Source of the DNA: Marasmius tenuissimus
Taxonomy: Eukaryota > Basidiomycota > Agaricomycetes > Agaricales > Marasmiaceae
Direction of reading: 5' to 3'
NCBI GenBank assembly: GCA_029532415.1
Contig: JAQOTA010000069.1
Span: forward strand, 2,418,001 to 2,482,000
Length of the DNA: 64,000 nt
This document shows positions 1 to 11,580 of the stretch, in pieces; the first letter of the stretch is position 1, and each line of letters opens with the position of its first letter. Position numbers and translations under genes: made by a program. Below the pieces are notes generated by a model. The model made no database searches. It worked only from the letters and a program-made list of their open reading frames with translations, and was not told the DNA's origin.

Positions 1-2
1 AT

Positions 3-1430
3 TTGTTCGGTGCCAACGTTACGTTGTGCGCGAATGACACTATTCCCGCACCTACCGAGGATAACGCGGCTGGGAAGAGAGAGACAAATCCAGTTGTTTT
101 TTGGTTCTTTACGTGTGTATCTTTCCTTCTTCTCCCCATCTGCTTGTGTGTTGACGAGAGTTTCTGAAACACGCAGATACGCCCCTTCCGCCCGCGCATC
201 TGCGACTCTATGTAGACCCACTATCCAGCTATTTGATGTTACGGCCACACTCTCGCTCGTACCCAACTTCGATGTCGACTCCGACGTTCAATCATCGTTG
301 GTTAAAGTGGTTACTCGGAACTCATTCGGTGCGAGGAGCCCGGCATATACCCAATTTGCCAGTAATCTGAGCGCTTTAGGTGGGTTTTATGACTCTCTCA
401 AACATACACGTTGCCTAACACTCTTACTTTTGCCAGTCGATTCGACTACAAATTCAATAGCCGCATTCAATGGTCTTGATTGGGATCGGACGTTCACCCC
501 AAATGCCTCGGCCGTACATGATAGGTTGCAAGGCGCGAGATTGGTTATGCCTGCGGCTATCTGGCGGAAGGCTACAGGTACGGTGGGAGTTGAAGGGGCT
601 TTTGGTAGTGAAATGTGAGTGCGAGCCTTTGAGTGTCCGTGGCACAGAGTTGTTATTTCCGTCTTCATTTTTTGGTAGATTTGTGACTTTGAGCGACCGA
701 GTATACGCATCGTATCTCTCATTACTCGCAAAGAGTTTGTATTTTGTTCCTTATCGGCAAGGACAAGCACAAGACGAATCGGTGGATCTCCTCGTCAAGA
801 CGACCGTGAAGAGGTTGTTTTTGAGGTGTGTTACAGTCTATATTTCCATGCATGGATGATGCGAATGCTAAGCAACCCCGTAGTCCATTTTCAGCACACA
901 CCTTGACAGCCCTCCTCCTCATCCTTGCTCTCCTCTCGTTGTTCATCCACCTCTCACACACCCACGCCCGTCAGAATCTCCGTCTACGACACTTGCCCGG
1001 CACAATCGCCTCAGCAGTCTCCATTGGCGGTCAAACAGGCACTTCCGCCTTACTTTCCGAGAAAGAAGCAACTAGCCGAGGCAGTGGAATGACAGATACA
1101 GAGTTGAAAGATGCATTGAGGGAGAGGAGATTCCGGATTGATCCTGCGACGATGAAAATCGTTATGGAAGGGGAGGAGGGGTATTCGTCTGCTACGTCGC
1201 CTAATTATAGGCAAGGGGAGTTTATGTGGATACCTGAGGCTGTTGAGAGGATCAAGAGGGGGAGTAGAAGGATGAGTGGGCTGTATGGAGGGAGGAGGGA
1301 GAGTAGGCTGATTGATATGGATGGGAGTCCTAGAAGCCCGCGAACCCCTAGGACGCCGAGGGGGGCAGAACCAGGACGGCCACCAAGGAGTGGGGAGGCG
1401 CAAAGGACCTTCAATGTTATCGCGCTGTAG
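3..1430 (+). CDS. Polytopic membrane protein, C-terminal part (5' end outside window)
   Basis: The gene enters from the left edge and ends with TAG at 1428-1430. The best model has exons 3-112, 177-614, 679-827 and 895-1430; phases agree at every junction and give 409 residues. The last intron (828-894) has a good branch-point-like TGCTAAG and a TTTTCAG acceptor. A strong hydrophobic helix (TLTALLLILALLSLFIHLS) follows the last junction. It is followed by a segment with LPGTIASAVS and RRFRIDPATMKIV, then a basic tail rich in Ser, Pro and Arg. I recall this tail layout (membrane helix, PGTIAS segment, then a short RFR.D...I.. box) from large uncharacterised agaricomycete membrane proteins, but I cannot name the family. 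Function is unknown; the tail probably faces the cytoplasm (inference). Exon structure is fairly secure, identity is not. Confidence 0.6.
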
Positions 1431-2055
1431 GATATGGTACAACTATGATATTTAAATTTGTCTCGCTCACCAGTGATCACCGTGTCGTACTAACGGGTCG
1501 ACCTCTAAACTCACGAGGTTCGACAACCGCACTGATGAAACTTGATCATCGCACTCATAGGGATCACATAACCTCCTCAGACTACCGATAATGACTCAGC
1601 ATCAAACTTCCGTGGCCTCTAGTTTATGTTCCTAACTCTCGGGACTCGATTCTTGAGGTCTTTTTTGAGCTAAAACCCGCATTAAACCAGTGGTATGGTA
1701 CTTAAGTGGGTCAAAAAAATATTCGCACCTATCACCAGTGATCGCGTGCCGCACTATAGGATCGATATCTATAATCACGGGAATCGACATCCGCACTAAC
1801 AAAACTCGGCCTTCGCGCTGAAAAAAATCAAATTCCTCTCATGAGAGGGTATATCTTCACCTGATATCCTCAAATAACCCGATACAAATTCTGAAATCTC
1901 TCGACGTCCAGCTCCCATTAAGGCAGGTGTTGTTTTGCGGTTGGTTTTCGTGGCAAGAGGCTAGGTTGAAAGTACTCGTGGTGTCAATTCAGTGCGAAGG
2001 AACACCATCCAAGAGCTGGAAAGATGAAAGAAGAGCTTGACGTAGTCTTGTACGG
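1431..2055. other. Intergenic stretch with a diverged direct repeat
   Basis: No gene is supported here. Two similar segments of about 80 bp, near 1468-1550 and 1733-1812, both begin CACCAGTGATC and share blocks such as CCGCACT and TCGACA. They look like an old tandem or dispersed duplication. Confidence 0.4.
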
Positions 2056-2361
2056 GGTGGGGGGTGTTTGTGCCCCACTCCCAAAAAGGCAATCGAAGCC
2101 GTGGGAGTTACTACTAAATATCTGTTTTGCGGGGGCAGGACGCGGATTTCATCAAATATGTTGTAGTTTACTTAGTGAGAGTAGGTACTCCTCAAAACTG
2201 AGCACGAATGGGGTGAGGAGACCAATCGGAGAAGTATCAATATGAGGGTAGCACACAACAATAAAGTGAACATCGTTGCGCGGCGGCGCGGCAGGTGCGT
2301 TGGTAATAAATTCACACGATCCCAATTGCCTTTTTGGGAGTGGGCACAAACACCCCTCACC
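2056..2361. mobile_element. Foldback MITE with about 35-60 bp inverted ends
   Basis: The sequence at 2056-2092 (GGTGGGGGGTGTTTGTGCCC onward through CCAAAAAGGCAAT) reappears inverted at 2334-2361. The inner parts of the arms stay recognisably similar for another 20-25 bp. The enclosed DNA has no convincing coding potential, so the element is non-autonomous. Clear target duplications were not seen, so the exact termini and superfamily are uncertain. Confidence 0.7.
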
Positions 2362-3715
2362 TGACAACAGACTTCATACACAACACGCCCTCCACCCTCA
2401 AAAAGTGTTCGTCTGTATGAAGCGTCTGTCTACGAGAGACTAAGCTTGACGCCCATTTTTACCGTACAGGGGAGGTGCCGTGGTAATTCGTAGTTCCCAC
2501 GGTCACTCACACAAAAACCGTCGAATCTGGGACGACTTGAGAGGTTTCTGGCGAGGCATTTAGATTCAAAGTAGAATATGTGCCTCACCGTATTTTGAAA
2601 GGCTCAAGACACGGCGTTACGCTGACCTTTGTTCTGACGCTTTGAGAATCGAGTTCAATACCAGGTGTTTTGCGCGCCAATCTACTCGAAAATCTAATCC
2701 TAACAGTCATGAAGGGACATTGTATTGAACCAAGGAAAGAAGCACTCGGGGTGGGGTGTTTCATATCGCGTTAATACGAATAGACTTGCTGTCAAAGGCA
2801 AGGGTTTCCGTTTGTATGTGCTAGCTGAACCTGGAAGGAGAATGTTGCACTCGATGGCTGGCCAGGGGCGTGTGGAAGTTTAACCTCTTACGAGTTCAAA
2901 CTCTGACTTATGCTTCTTTGCTATGGGGTATTCGAGAGTGGAACGTTGGTCATGTGGGGTTTTGGGGCCGTTACCGTTGTTCCCCCTATCAACTGAATGA
3001 TCCCTGCGAAAATTTCAAAAAAGAAACCATTACGGTAAGTACGCCGTGTTTGCTTGCAATGTTTCGCGACAAACCTTTCTCTTTCCCTTCACTCGATGCA
3101 CTCGTGATTTGGAATGAGTATATGGGATAGTTGAGAATCAAAAACCTACCAGTGTGATGCGACTTCATGAATGGATAATTTCATGTACCAATTCACTGAG
3201 CTTCCAAGAGCTAAAGATACATTATGCGACCTATTTCCTATCGATGACATGACGAGGCCTCAAGTTTTTTGAATCGCACTATTGATCCCCTCCCCACGTC
3301 GCCTGTGGTCAAAGCAATTGGACGAGCGGCGGAATGGGATAAATAGGTGGAGAGTGTTGGAGAAGCTTTCAGTATATGTCATGAGCGTCATCGACTGGTA
3401 GTTCGAGTACAGCCGAGAGACCTGGCTTGGTACTCAAAATCGATAAAGTGAGAGTCGGTATAGTTTCTGTTCGTCAAGTGTCTGATCAGTTACAACAACC
3501 TAGTGCCATGTCTTTGCGTACACAGATGTCCGAAACGAAACTTCAAGTGAGGATGTGGTGAATATAAGTTCAGAAGTTTGTGTAGGATGAACAATAAGTA
3601 CTCGGCGTCCGAGTCTAGATATATCTCTGATCCTTTGAAGTTTTAAGGAACGTCCTCATGGAAATTGACGGCAGTAACATCTCAGAAATGTGTTTACCGC
3701 CTAGGTCCATGCACT
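2362..3715. other. Intergenic stretch, nothing recognised
   Basis: An open frame at 2870-3130 (+) has no recognisable motif and no splice-supported extension. I see no gene, repeat or RNA that I can support. The right end is the 3' flank of the lectin gene. Confidence 0.4.
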
Positions 3716-4951
3716 TCACTGCCTGGGAATAAACCTGTTGCTGAGGCTGCTAGAGTTGCAATCCCCAAGTTGAATCTAAAAGATAACGAGTTATAAACCA
3801 CAAATGAATCAAGTCTTGATTGGAGATTCGTGGACCAAAACTCACATCAGCACCAGCAACGGCATTCCCGTCTTTCACAACTACACATTTCCCGCCTGCA
3901 CCGTTCGAGTCTTGTGATCCAGATTTGAAGATTAACGAGCTACTCTTAGGGGTGAGCCCATCGACTCTCCATGATTGGTTGGGATTCCCAGCATCACAGG
4001 ACCAGATTTGGAGGGGAGTCCCGTTGGAGAGTGAGCCACCCGTGAGATCGAGGCATTTGCTACCGCCGTATGTGCTCACGACACCGTTGAGTGTAGAACG
4101 GGGGACGACCCAGGTTGCGCCGCCGGAGGGGAAAGTGGAAGCGACACTATTGCAAGGGGCGAGGGAGACCCGAGCGCCGTCGTGATTCTCAGACGCGGTG
4201 AAGCAGAGGGCTGTCGCAAGCATAGTCGGCGTTAGCGCTCCGCCAATGTAACCAAATCAAACTCGAAAATTACAACTCACAAGCATCATTCCCGTTCACG
4301 AGCGTAACCGTCACTGTCTGGGTATCCGGCACCGTCCTTCCAGGGAACATCTGGTTCCTATTTGTCTCACTGGGATCACAGGTCCAAATCTGGATTGGGT
4401 TTCCATCGGCTTTCAAACCGCCGGTAAGATCGATACATTTGTTAGTCCCGGCCCATTGCCACGTTCCCAGAGAGCTAGTGTGGCTCCATAGCTGATTGGT
4501 ACTGCCCAGGGTGCATGTCTCAAGCTGGAGCTTGGTTCCGTCGGTGTTAATGCCGTCTTTCACGTCAATACACTGGAAAGGGGAGGATAGGATGGTTATT
4601 ACTGTGAATGAACTTGCTCTCAACGCGTTTGAACCTACCAAATCTGTCCCAACAAGCTTGATTTGTTGGGGGGTTGGGTCGACGGGGAAACTTTGGACGT
4701 CCCAGTTGTAATTCGAGGCGTCACCAGTAAGGCAGTCGTGATAGATGATTGGTACACCGGGGCTTTTTGAGGAGGCAGCGATACAGCCTTGGTCTATAAG
4801 TAGGGAATTAATTAATGGTCCTCGTCAAGTCGGTTTTCGAAGTATTTGAGTACTGACGGGAACTATCACTGTTTTCGAGCTGCACGCCTGCGGAGACGAC
4901 TGCAACAAGAGATACAAGGATAAGGAGCTTCTGGAGTCCAGTTGGACGCAT
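3716..4951 (-). CDS. Secreted ricin-B-like (beta-trefoil) lectin domain protein
   Basis: Five exons on the minus strand (4951-4870, 4793-4639, 4572-4281, 4210-3846, 3775-3716) join in phase to give 317 residues. The first 22 residues (MRPTGLQKLLILVSLVAVVSAG) form a clear signal peptide, which fixes the start. The mature part shows repeated ricin-type trefoil signatures: CIDVKDG with LQLETC and NQLW, CIDLTGG with IQIWTC, CLDLTGG with LQIWSC and NQSW, and a final IQLGDCN. These QxW-like repeats bind galactose-type or related sugars in characterised members. Without conserved carbohydrate-contact residues mapped, the ligand is unknown. The protein is likely extracellular and may act in defence, adhesion or glycan recognition (inference). 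The short last exon supplies the terminal QLGDC strand expected of a trefoil subunit, which supports the splice model. Confidence 0.85.
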
Positions 4952-5964
4952 TGGTGTCGTTGAACAGAGAAGCGGTTTGCGGGAGTGGTAAGTGTTGATT
5001 CTACGAGGCACTCCGGCTTTTGAGTCGGCCTCTCGATCTGCGTGCCTGACTATTGATTTTCGATATTTGAACATTGAATTGTTTTGCCTCAAGGTTGTAT
5101 CAGGTCTAGGTTCGGAGCTGTTCGGCGAGTCAGACTGGTCAGCATCGCACATGCGGCAAAAAGGCACCGTTGCTCAGTACACGCAGCACGGCTCGGAGTT
5201 ACTTATTTCTACTATGCGGAGCCATGCGGTAAATAGGAGGTCGAGATGTTGAGTGTTGATTGAAGGTCTTGAATCCAATGAGATTCCATGCCGCCTCGGA
5301 AGTTTTCTTTCAACGTGACGAAATAAGAATCGCGTAGGGTCAGTTTGGGCGGGATGCCAAGACGTTTCATGGTCAAAGCGTAAATTTAGAAACTCGTAGA
5401 CTGCGCATTGCGCAGGGATAGCCGTGATGGGGTCGAAGTTGCTGAATTGAGACCAGAGTTTCTGTTGACTGGAGTCTGGTCGGCTGGACAGAATCAAACA
5501 TGATGCTCGGGGATTTACTATCCAGCTCCCTTTGGATGACAAAAATCGACGAGGATCAAGACACCCGGTCAAGCTGATTTCTGGACAGGTATTATTTTCC
5601 GTCGGTCTGCGTCCCGGCCCCGACTGTGCCTGCATCTATGGCGAATTGCTCGACCGAGATCAGGGAATGAGCCGACGAAGACAATGGAACCCAAGGCATT
5701 TTCGGTGGATAGATCAGGCGGAATCCGACCTTTGAGCAGCACTTTTATTTATGCTAGTATTGGGGGTGATTGAGGTCCGAAGGCGTTTCACAATAGTAAA
5801 TCTCCGCTATGGGAAACCTAGTAACTCGTCAGAACGTAGAAGAGTCCTTTGCAGCGCCTCGTGGAATAGATTGTGAGGTTATTGCTGTGAAAAATAGGGA
5901 ACCGACAGGTCGAAACCCAGATACGGCGTACGAGGCTGCACAAAAGCACGTCTCCTTGTAGGAC
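4952..5964. other. Intergenic stretch, weak ORFs only
   Basis: An antisense open frame at 5174-5635 (153 codons) and small frames on the other strand have no recognisable domain or signal peptide. I treat them as chance ORFs. The part nearest 4951 is the lectin promoter; no clear TATA box was found. Confidence 0.35.
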
Positions 5965-6122
5965 CTTAGGGCCTGTTCGGGTCGCGGGCTGGGGCGGCCC
6001 GCTCTGCCAAAATATGGTCCTTCGGTCGACCGGAGGCTCCAAAACTGAACCTACGGTCCATATTTTGGCGGGTGGGCCCCTGTCAACCCCAGCCCCGACC
6101 CGCGTTCCGAACAGGCCCTAAG
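5965..6122. mobile_element. Short foldback MITE (158 bp) with 16-bp perfect terminal inverted repeats
   Basis: 5965-5980 (CTTAGGGCCTGTTCGG) is the exact reverse complement of 6107-6122. Further in, GCCAAAATATGG near 6005-6020 pairs with its complement near 6057-6068, and GC-rich blocks between also pair, so almost the whole element folds on itself. The ends can be read as TTA/TAA or TA target sites around GGGCCTGTTCGG. This resembles Tourist-like (PIF/Harbinger) or Tc1/mariner MITEs; the superfamily cannot be decided from one copy. No coding capacity. Confidence 0.85.
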
Positions 6123-7127
6123 TTAGAGACCAGTTTCGGTGGTAGATAGGTTTGTTGTCGTCTAGTACACTAAAGAGCCTTTTGTGCACGCAAACCACGA
6201 GCAAACCAGGTAGAAGACAGGTGGGTTATAGTAGTCAATGAATGATATGGCGGGCCGTCAGTGGCACCCGACCGGAGTGAGAACGGTGGTAATTGTCACT
6301 GACGACTGCAAAGGGCCGTGCCTCTTCTTCAAAGTCAGTATCGACCGTCAGACGCTTGTCTTCAACAGAATAACCAGATGTGCACGAATTTTGCAGGAGT
6401 TCTCGATAATGACGGTGAAGATAAGAGGCGCAGATGCTTATTCGAGCATCTCGTGGGCTGGCAAGATCGTAGAATCACGATCTCTGATCGCGTGGTGAGA
6501 AGGTAGGCGACGGGCGCGTGGCAAACACGTGAAAGACAACCGGAGCCTGGGTGACCGACGGTCCGAACAATGGGACACTGACTTTGACAATAACCATCAC
6601 CAGCTGCAGCATCAAGAGACCTCTAACGGACCAAATCCCCTGAGATTTCCCTCACAGCGAGGTGCGTACTGAGCTGTTACGTTTGGTGGATTGAATTCTT
6701 GGGGCGATCAATCGTTTCCAGTAGTTCAACTGGCAAAAACACTAATCGTCATTGACAGCCAAATCTAGGGCGCGAGCGACCGCTTGCTCCATCAGGAACA
6801 CTCAGAATACGCAAACTGGAAAAGCCACCTTCAACGGATGCTCGTGTGGATTAATCTGAACTTTCAATGAAAGTGAGCCAGACTTTTGCAATGTTGGCTT
6901 TCCTGTCGTCAAGCCACAAGCGACTACGCTCAATGATATCTAATGCTCACCCGGACTACCTCAACCTTGAATGTTGACAGGGCTGAAGCAAACGAGTAAC
7001 TACAGACAAGCGTACGATAAAGGCAAGAAACATTGTCAACTACATCCTTGGATCATGGGTGAAGAATCCAACGAGTAAGCAATGCGTTAGCTGAGAAGTC
7101 TCACGCCGAGGTCATTCCGAAAGCCTC
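6123..7127. other. Intergenic stretch; right part duplicated at 35.5 kb
   Basis: No gene is supported. From about 6960 to 7100 the sequence matches about 35510-35640 (shared CAACTACATCCTT and ATCATGGGT). This is the 3' flank of the F-box duplication. Confidence 0.45.
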
Positions 7128-8519
7128 CTATGGCCAAGGGCAAAACTTTCCCAACTCTTCATGTGCGCGTAGCACCAGTCTTCTATCCTTCCAGCACCTC
7201 GCAAACCCCTCCTTTAGCATCTTCTCGTGTACGTTCCAATCTTCCAAGTCTGATGGTACAAGCACTTCAACAAAGGGCGAAGAAGACATAGCATATATAG
7301 CCCTGTCCAAAAACTCCCAGTCTTCCTTCGCGAGGGGAGCGTCCGAGTCATTCAGCCGAAAAATGCTCGGCTTCAGAATGATCACGAGCTGATGGAATTC
7401 TGTCGACGAAATTCGTCGGATGATACACCCAAATAGCTGAATAATCGGAGATGAATATTCGCGTTTTTGAATGTCTGGGATCGTGATTCGAAGAGTTTCG
7501 AGCGATGTGAGTGGCGAAATATCGATTACTATGGGTTGGAGTGAGCAGGATTCCCTAAACGTCGAGATGAAGAGATAAACTCACATTTGGAGGCGAGCGA
7601 ATCAACATCCTGGATCTCTGACAAGTGCAACCGAGCTACGAGTTTGAGGTGCAAAACCTTCAGAAACTGTTTGTTACACAGCTTGAAGACCCGTGCGGGG
7701 TTGACCGACCAGCGCGGTTCGACGATATTGATAACGAGAGAAAGGTCATTGAGCCAAAGCGATGATGGAGGATGCGTCTTCATCCACCTATATCAAATAT
7801 CTCTGTCGCTCGATTTCTTCGTATGAAAGATAAGCGAGAGGTGGAGGTTTCTCAGGGTGACCAGAGGAAGTCTATACAAGGAAGGCGTCCACTTTGTCGA
7901 ATGCGGAGCAGCCCGGAGTTGAGTAGAACGAAGGGAAAGAGCAAATGAAGGTGATCATGTCGGAAACATCCTCCGGTAGCGATAACGAAATATGGAGACT
8001 GGTGATATTGAATAAAGTTTTCGTGACGGGTTTGAGATCGAAGTCAGGGTAAAGAACGCCGTCCTCGTTGAGAGGGTGGGGGTCGTAATCAGTCGGAGCG
8101 GTAGGCATGGATTTGATAGAGAGGTGTTCGAGAGTGGTTTGGTTCTTCAATCTATGGGCTAATTCCAAGATATAATGGACGTATCCATAAAAGCCCCGGT
8201 CTTGTCGTTCTCCGGTTAGGCGAGGATGATTTCTGTGGCCAGCAAGGTGCCATTCACCACCGCTGATTACAAGGTGGAGGGAGCTGAGGTAGTTCAAGAG
8301 AGTTGATTTCGTCCCGGTATCGAGGAGTGCGAGGAAATCATCGCATTGGCTGATGCGACTGATTTTGAGAGGACGGTCCTCAAACAAGCGGGGACGGCAT
8401 GTTAAGAGCCATTCCCGACATACTAAACTGCATGCGAGGAGACTTGCGGGGGTGCATTCCGACAGGATTTTAAGAACTAGTTCGGGTGGTAGGCGACAGC
8501 TTGGTCGAGTCGAAGCCAT
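7128..8519 (-). pseudogene. F-box protein pseudogene (paralog of the gene at 35663-37063)
   Basis: The start at 8519 (MASTRPSCRLPPELVLKILS) gives a good F-box (LPPELVLKIL, SLVCREWL). Homology to the paralog at 35663-37063 continues nearly end to end, with two lesions. A frameshift after FICSFPSF near 7905-7930 disconnects the LRR-like middle, and a TGA (coding GATATTTGATATAGG) replaces the Trp codon of the paralog's KDLWNGW, near 7796. The downstream exons are still recognisable: MKTHPP..., a conserved intron at about 7526-7585, and the C-terminal block ending KDRRLVLRAHEELGK. Upstream and downstream flanks are duplicated too. In life F-box proteins bridge substrates to SCF ubiquitin ligases; this copy should encode at most a truncated F-box fragment. 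A very unusual splice pattern could in principle bypass the frameshift, but the TGA argues against it. Confidence 0.8.
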
Positions 8520-9863
8520 CGAAAGGCAGTTGCTGGGAGGGTGCGGTGCTGTACAAATGATCAGCTTGAACACTAAGCAGCTTTGGAAAAGCTCCTACCT
8601 GCCTCCTTTACTCGTGTACAACGTATAAAGTACGACTTTGAGAGGGCTCTGAGTCTGGAAAACCTCGATCTCAGGTATTGGTGGTGGTGAGAATCAGAGA
8701 GGTCGCCAAGGCGTGTTCGACTGCTGTGCTCGGTTAGCTTAGAGATAAGTAATAGAAATTAATCCCACCATACCTCACATCTACACGTTTATGCCAATCT
8801 CGGTCAAACCACCGTTGAAACTCCCTCCTCGACGTCGAGATCAGCTATTTGAATTTATCTTTCGTTCGTTCAGGAGCAGGAATAACGCCCGGAGTTTTTT
8901 GAGTCACTTGATGTCAGTCAACATTCGCAGGAACCTGACAGTCACCAGTGAAGCACAAGTGATGTGTCGCAAAACTGCCCGATGACCTAATAAGGCCTTT
9001 TTTGCATAACTTTATCCAGATAAGGCCATAAATGCCAAAAATCGCTTATAAGGCCCCATATATGAGGCATAAAAGGCCCAAATTAGTCGGATAATCCCCC
9101 ATATATGGGGAATAAAAGGCCAAATATGGCCACTACCCTTATATGGCCGGCCGAAGTTTTCCGACATGGTCCAGCATCACAAAAAACCTGGGGAGACTAT
9201 ATAGCCTTACACGTGTTATCAGGCGCCTGCCTGGATGTCAAGGTGCGGATAATCAGATATCATCCTCTATCATATTCCTTGGTCAATACAATGGTATTGC
9301 ATGAACGTACGATGTTTCCACTCGTATATCACGGAGGATCACTCACCTGTGAGAATCTTGACTCCAGGGTGGTGAGAAAAGATTTTGTTCGACCCATTAT
9401 GATGGTTATGAAAGAATTTTTCAACGATTTTACTCAATTGCCATGTCCAGTCAAGGTTACTGTACAGTTATCATGAGCAAGTAGAACGATACGTTATTGA
9501 TTGTAGACATTAGAAGGTGTTGATCTGGCCGCCGAGCTACTTAGGTGGGGTTGACCGCGAGATATTCGACGAGGTTCAACGTTCAACACCAACTCCGAGC
9601 TCACCGGACCCATGAGCCCAGAGTAGCTATTTGCGCGAGTTTTCCCTGGTTGGCCCTGGCCTCCACTCTCCATCTCGTTTCAGCTCGTTTCCTTATCCTG
9701 TCCCTTGCTCGCCATGGGGCATTGGCTTGTCCAGGTGCGTCATTCAGGCTCACTCAGCGCATACTTTATAATTGAATTGAGTGTTTGTACCCTTAGGTCA
9801 ACATCGCATCGTCTTCATCATTACCTCTCTCGCTCAGAACCGTCTCAGACCCATTACTCTTGC
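8520..9863. other. Intergenic stretch with an AAGGCC-motif cluster
   Basis: 8640-8990 is homologous to the promoter flank of the F-box paralog (37160-37500). 8988-9155 is A/T-rich with repeated AAGGCC motifs and is annotated separately. The open frame 9105-9476 has no recognisable domain. Confidence 0.45.
8988..9155. repeat. AT-rich cluster of AAGGCC / CCATATATG motifs
   Basis: At least five AAGGCC motifs (near 8992, 9022, 9051, 9074 and 9116), two CCATATATG motifs and two further TATGGCC motifs occur within about 165 bp. The composition is unlike the surroundings. Such short iterated motifs are seen in subterminal regions of some DNA transposons, but no terminal repeat was identified, so the role is open. 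Confidence 0.5.
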
Positions 9864-10681
9864 ATGTCGAACTCGCCACCATCCGTCGGTATTAGAAATG
9901 ACAAAGACAAAGATGTGGTTGTGACCCTGGGACTAAACACCGGGGATATTGAATCTGCTGAAGACACTGGGGAGACACAGGAGGATATGGTCGTGCATTG
10001 TGGTCCATACCGCCCAAAAGGAAAACTGGTGCGTCTGTTCATTCTACTGCATAGCGATGTTAATATTCTAAGGCTCGATACAGTCTATCAGATTCACGGA
10101 TGCCTATGCCATTCCGCACAGCCGTCCACCAATTCATGTTCCCGCAAAACGCAAAATCGGCACCAGCTTCGCAGAAGACAAGGCCGAGGAAACCCTGGTT
10201 GACCCTGAATCATCAGACGAGGAGAGTGAGTTCGAAAGTGACTGGTTTGAGGGGCCCGGGGAGAAAATAAAGGCTTCACAGAAGCAACAGTACCTCCGAT
10301 ATGTTCGCAGTGCGTGTCACTTCCGCTCATCGTTGTATTGACTGACAAGTTGAACAAGGGTACCCCAGTCCAGAGCTGGATCGGTTACGTCGAGAGAGTG
10401 GCCGTTTCCTATGGTTCTCACAGAAACACCCCCACCTTTACGACGAGAACGGCAGATTGAATCATGAACAAGCACGCAAGGAGGGCCATGGATGGAGATT
10501 GCCTACATTCCCCCCACGAAAGCGTGCTCGGGTAGATAAAAACTCGACTGGCTTACGTGTTGGACCTCAGACAGCGAGACTCAGCGCAGGTTCAAGTCGT
10601 TGGAATGCACGCATGGAAGCAATGCAGGAGGACACCTCTGGTTTGGATGAAATTGTACCCGATTCTGAAGAGGAGAGATAA
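9864..10681 (+). CDS. Hypothetical charged protein, 237 aa, next to the Plavaka transposase
   Basis: Three exons (9864-10028, 10084-10309, 10359-10681) join in phase and end with TAA. The N-terminal part is acidic (DIESAEDTGETQED). The middle has an acidic run (ESSDEESEFESDWFEGPGEK) followed by QKQQYLRYVR. The C-terminal half contains RRESGRFLWFSQKHPHLYDE, and PPRKRARVDK, a good nuclear localisation signal. It ends in an acidic tail (DSEEER). I do not recognise the family. It converges on the transposase gene, with 286 bp between their stop codons, and may be an accessory gene of the same mobile element or an unrelated neighbour. Nuclear location is inferred from the basic motif only. Confidence 0.6.
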
Positions 10682-10781
10682 TGTCGGTGACTCGGGGACC
10701 AAAGTCATAGTAGAAGTTGCTACCATATGTATATTATGTATGCATGTACAATGCTAATGAGTTGTAACCCAGAGGCACGAG

Positions 10782-10890
10782 CTGGCTTGCTTGGTTCCCA
10801 GTCTCGACTCGTTGAAGAGCCCATGATGACATTAAGTCGCGGAAGTTTTGGAATCCCCCGCAACTTAATGACGTAGTTGGTTCAAGCCAG
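10782..10890. repeat. Imperfect foldback between two convergent genes
   Basis: CTGGCTTG at 10782-10789 is the inverse of 10883-10890. Within it, TGACATTAAGTCGCGG (10827-10842) pairs imperfectly with CCGCAACTTAATGACG (10858-10873) around a 15-nt loop. It lies between the convergent stop codons at 10681 and 10968. It could be a small MITE, a transposon end or a 3'-end RNA structure. Confidence 0.45.
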
Positions 10891-11575
10891 TATTTTCGTA
10901 CTTCGAAGTTCAAACGGCTATGAATCAGACTAAGTAGCCAACAGATAAATTAACAAAATCAAGGCCGCTACAATTCGCCATAGTCAGAATCCGAATCGTC
11001 TTCCTCCCCGGCCTCATCGGTATCCTCATCCTCCATGTCGGTCTCATCGCCGGAAGCTTCCCTCTCCTCGTCTTCACTGCTACTGCCGGCGTCGTCCAGG
11101 ATAGCTGGGTTTTCCCGTAGATTTGCCTCGGTCTTGTCGGCTTCGCACAACCCTTCGTTCACTCGGTCAAGCTCTGGTGTCGACTCCTCGGCACCATCAA
11201 ATTCCTGGCCATCAGCATCTGCTTCGTACGCCTGACACGACAAACCTGTATCAAGATGACCAATTCCACCACCATGATAACGCATGAACATGTCCCGGTC
11301 AACGAATCTAGTAAAATTGCGTTGGTCAGGGACCGAAGGTAGGGTGCAGATAAATTTGCTGTAACACTTACATGTTGACGTAGTAATTAACCCAGTCGTC
11401 TGTTTCCCCTGCAAGGCGTGCCGCCGTTGGACTGGTAGTCTCGAGGAGGTCATTAGTTTTGCCCGCACTGAATTGAGGTATGAGATGGGATGCCCGGATC
11501 ACCGCGTCAGGTTCTAGAAAACTGAACGCTGCCTCGTTGTCTGTCTCCGGAACAAAACCGATTTTAGGCAGACGA

Positions 11576-11580
11576 GCTAC
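11576..11580. repeat. 5-bp target site duplication GCTAC (left)
   Basis: GCTAC directly precedes the 5' LTR and recurs at 21177-21181 directly after the 3' LTR. Five base pairs is the normal target duplication for Ty3/gypsy integrases. Confidence 0.95.

Noticed and set aside
387..770. Antisense ORF across the first gene
   Set aside because: Overlaps exons supported by splice phases on the plus strand and has no domain.
5174..5635. 153-codon antisense ORF upstream of the lectin gene
   Set aside because: Composition and lack of motifs suggest chance; no intron-supported extension.
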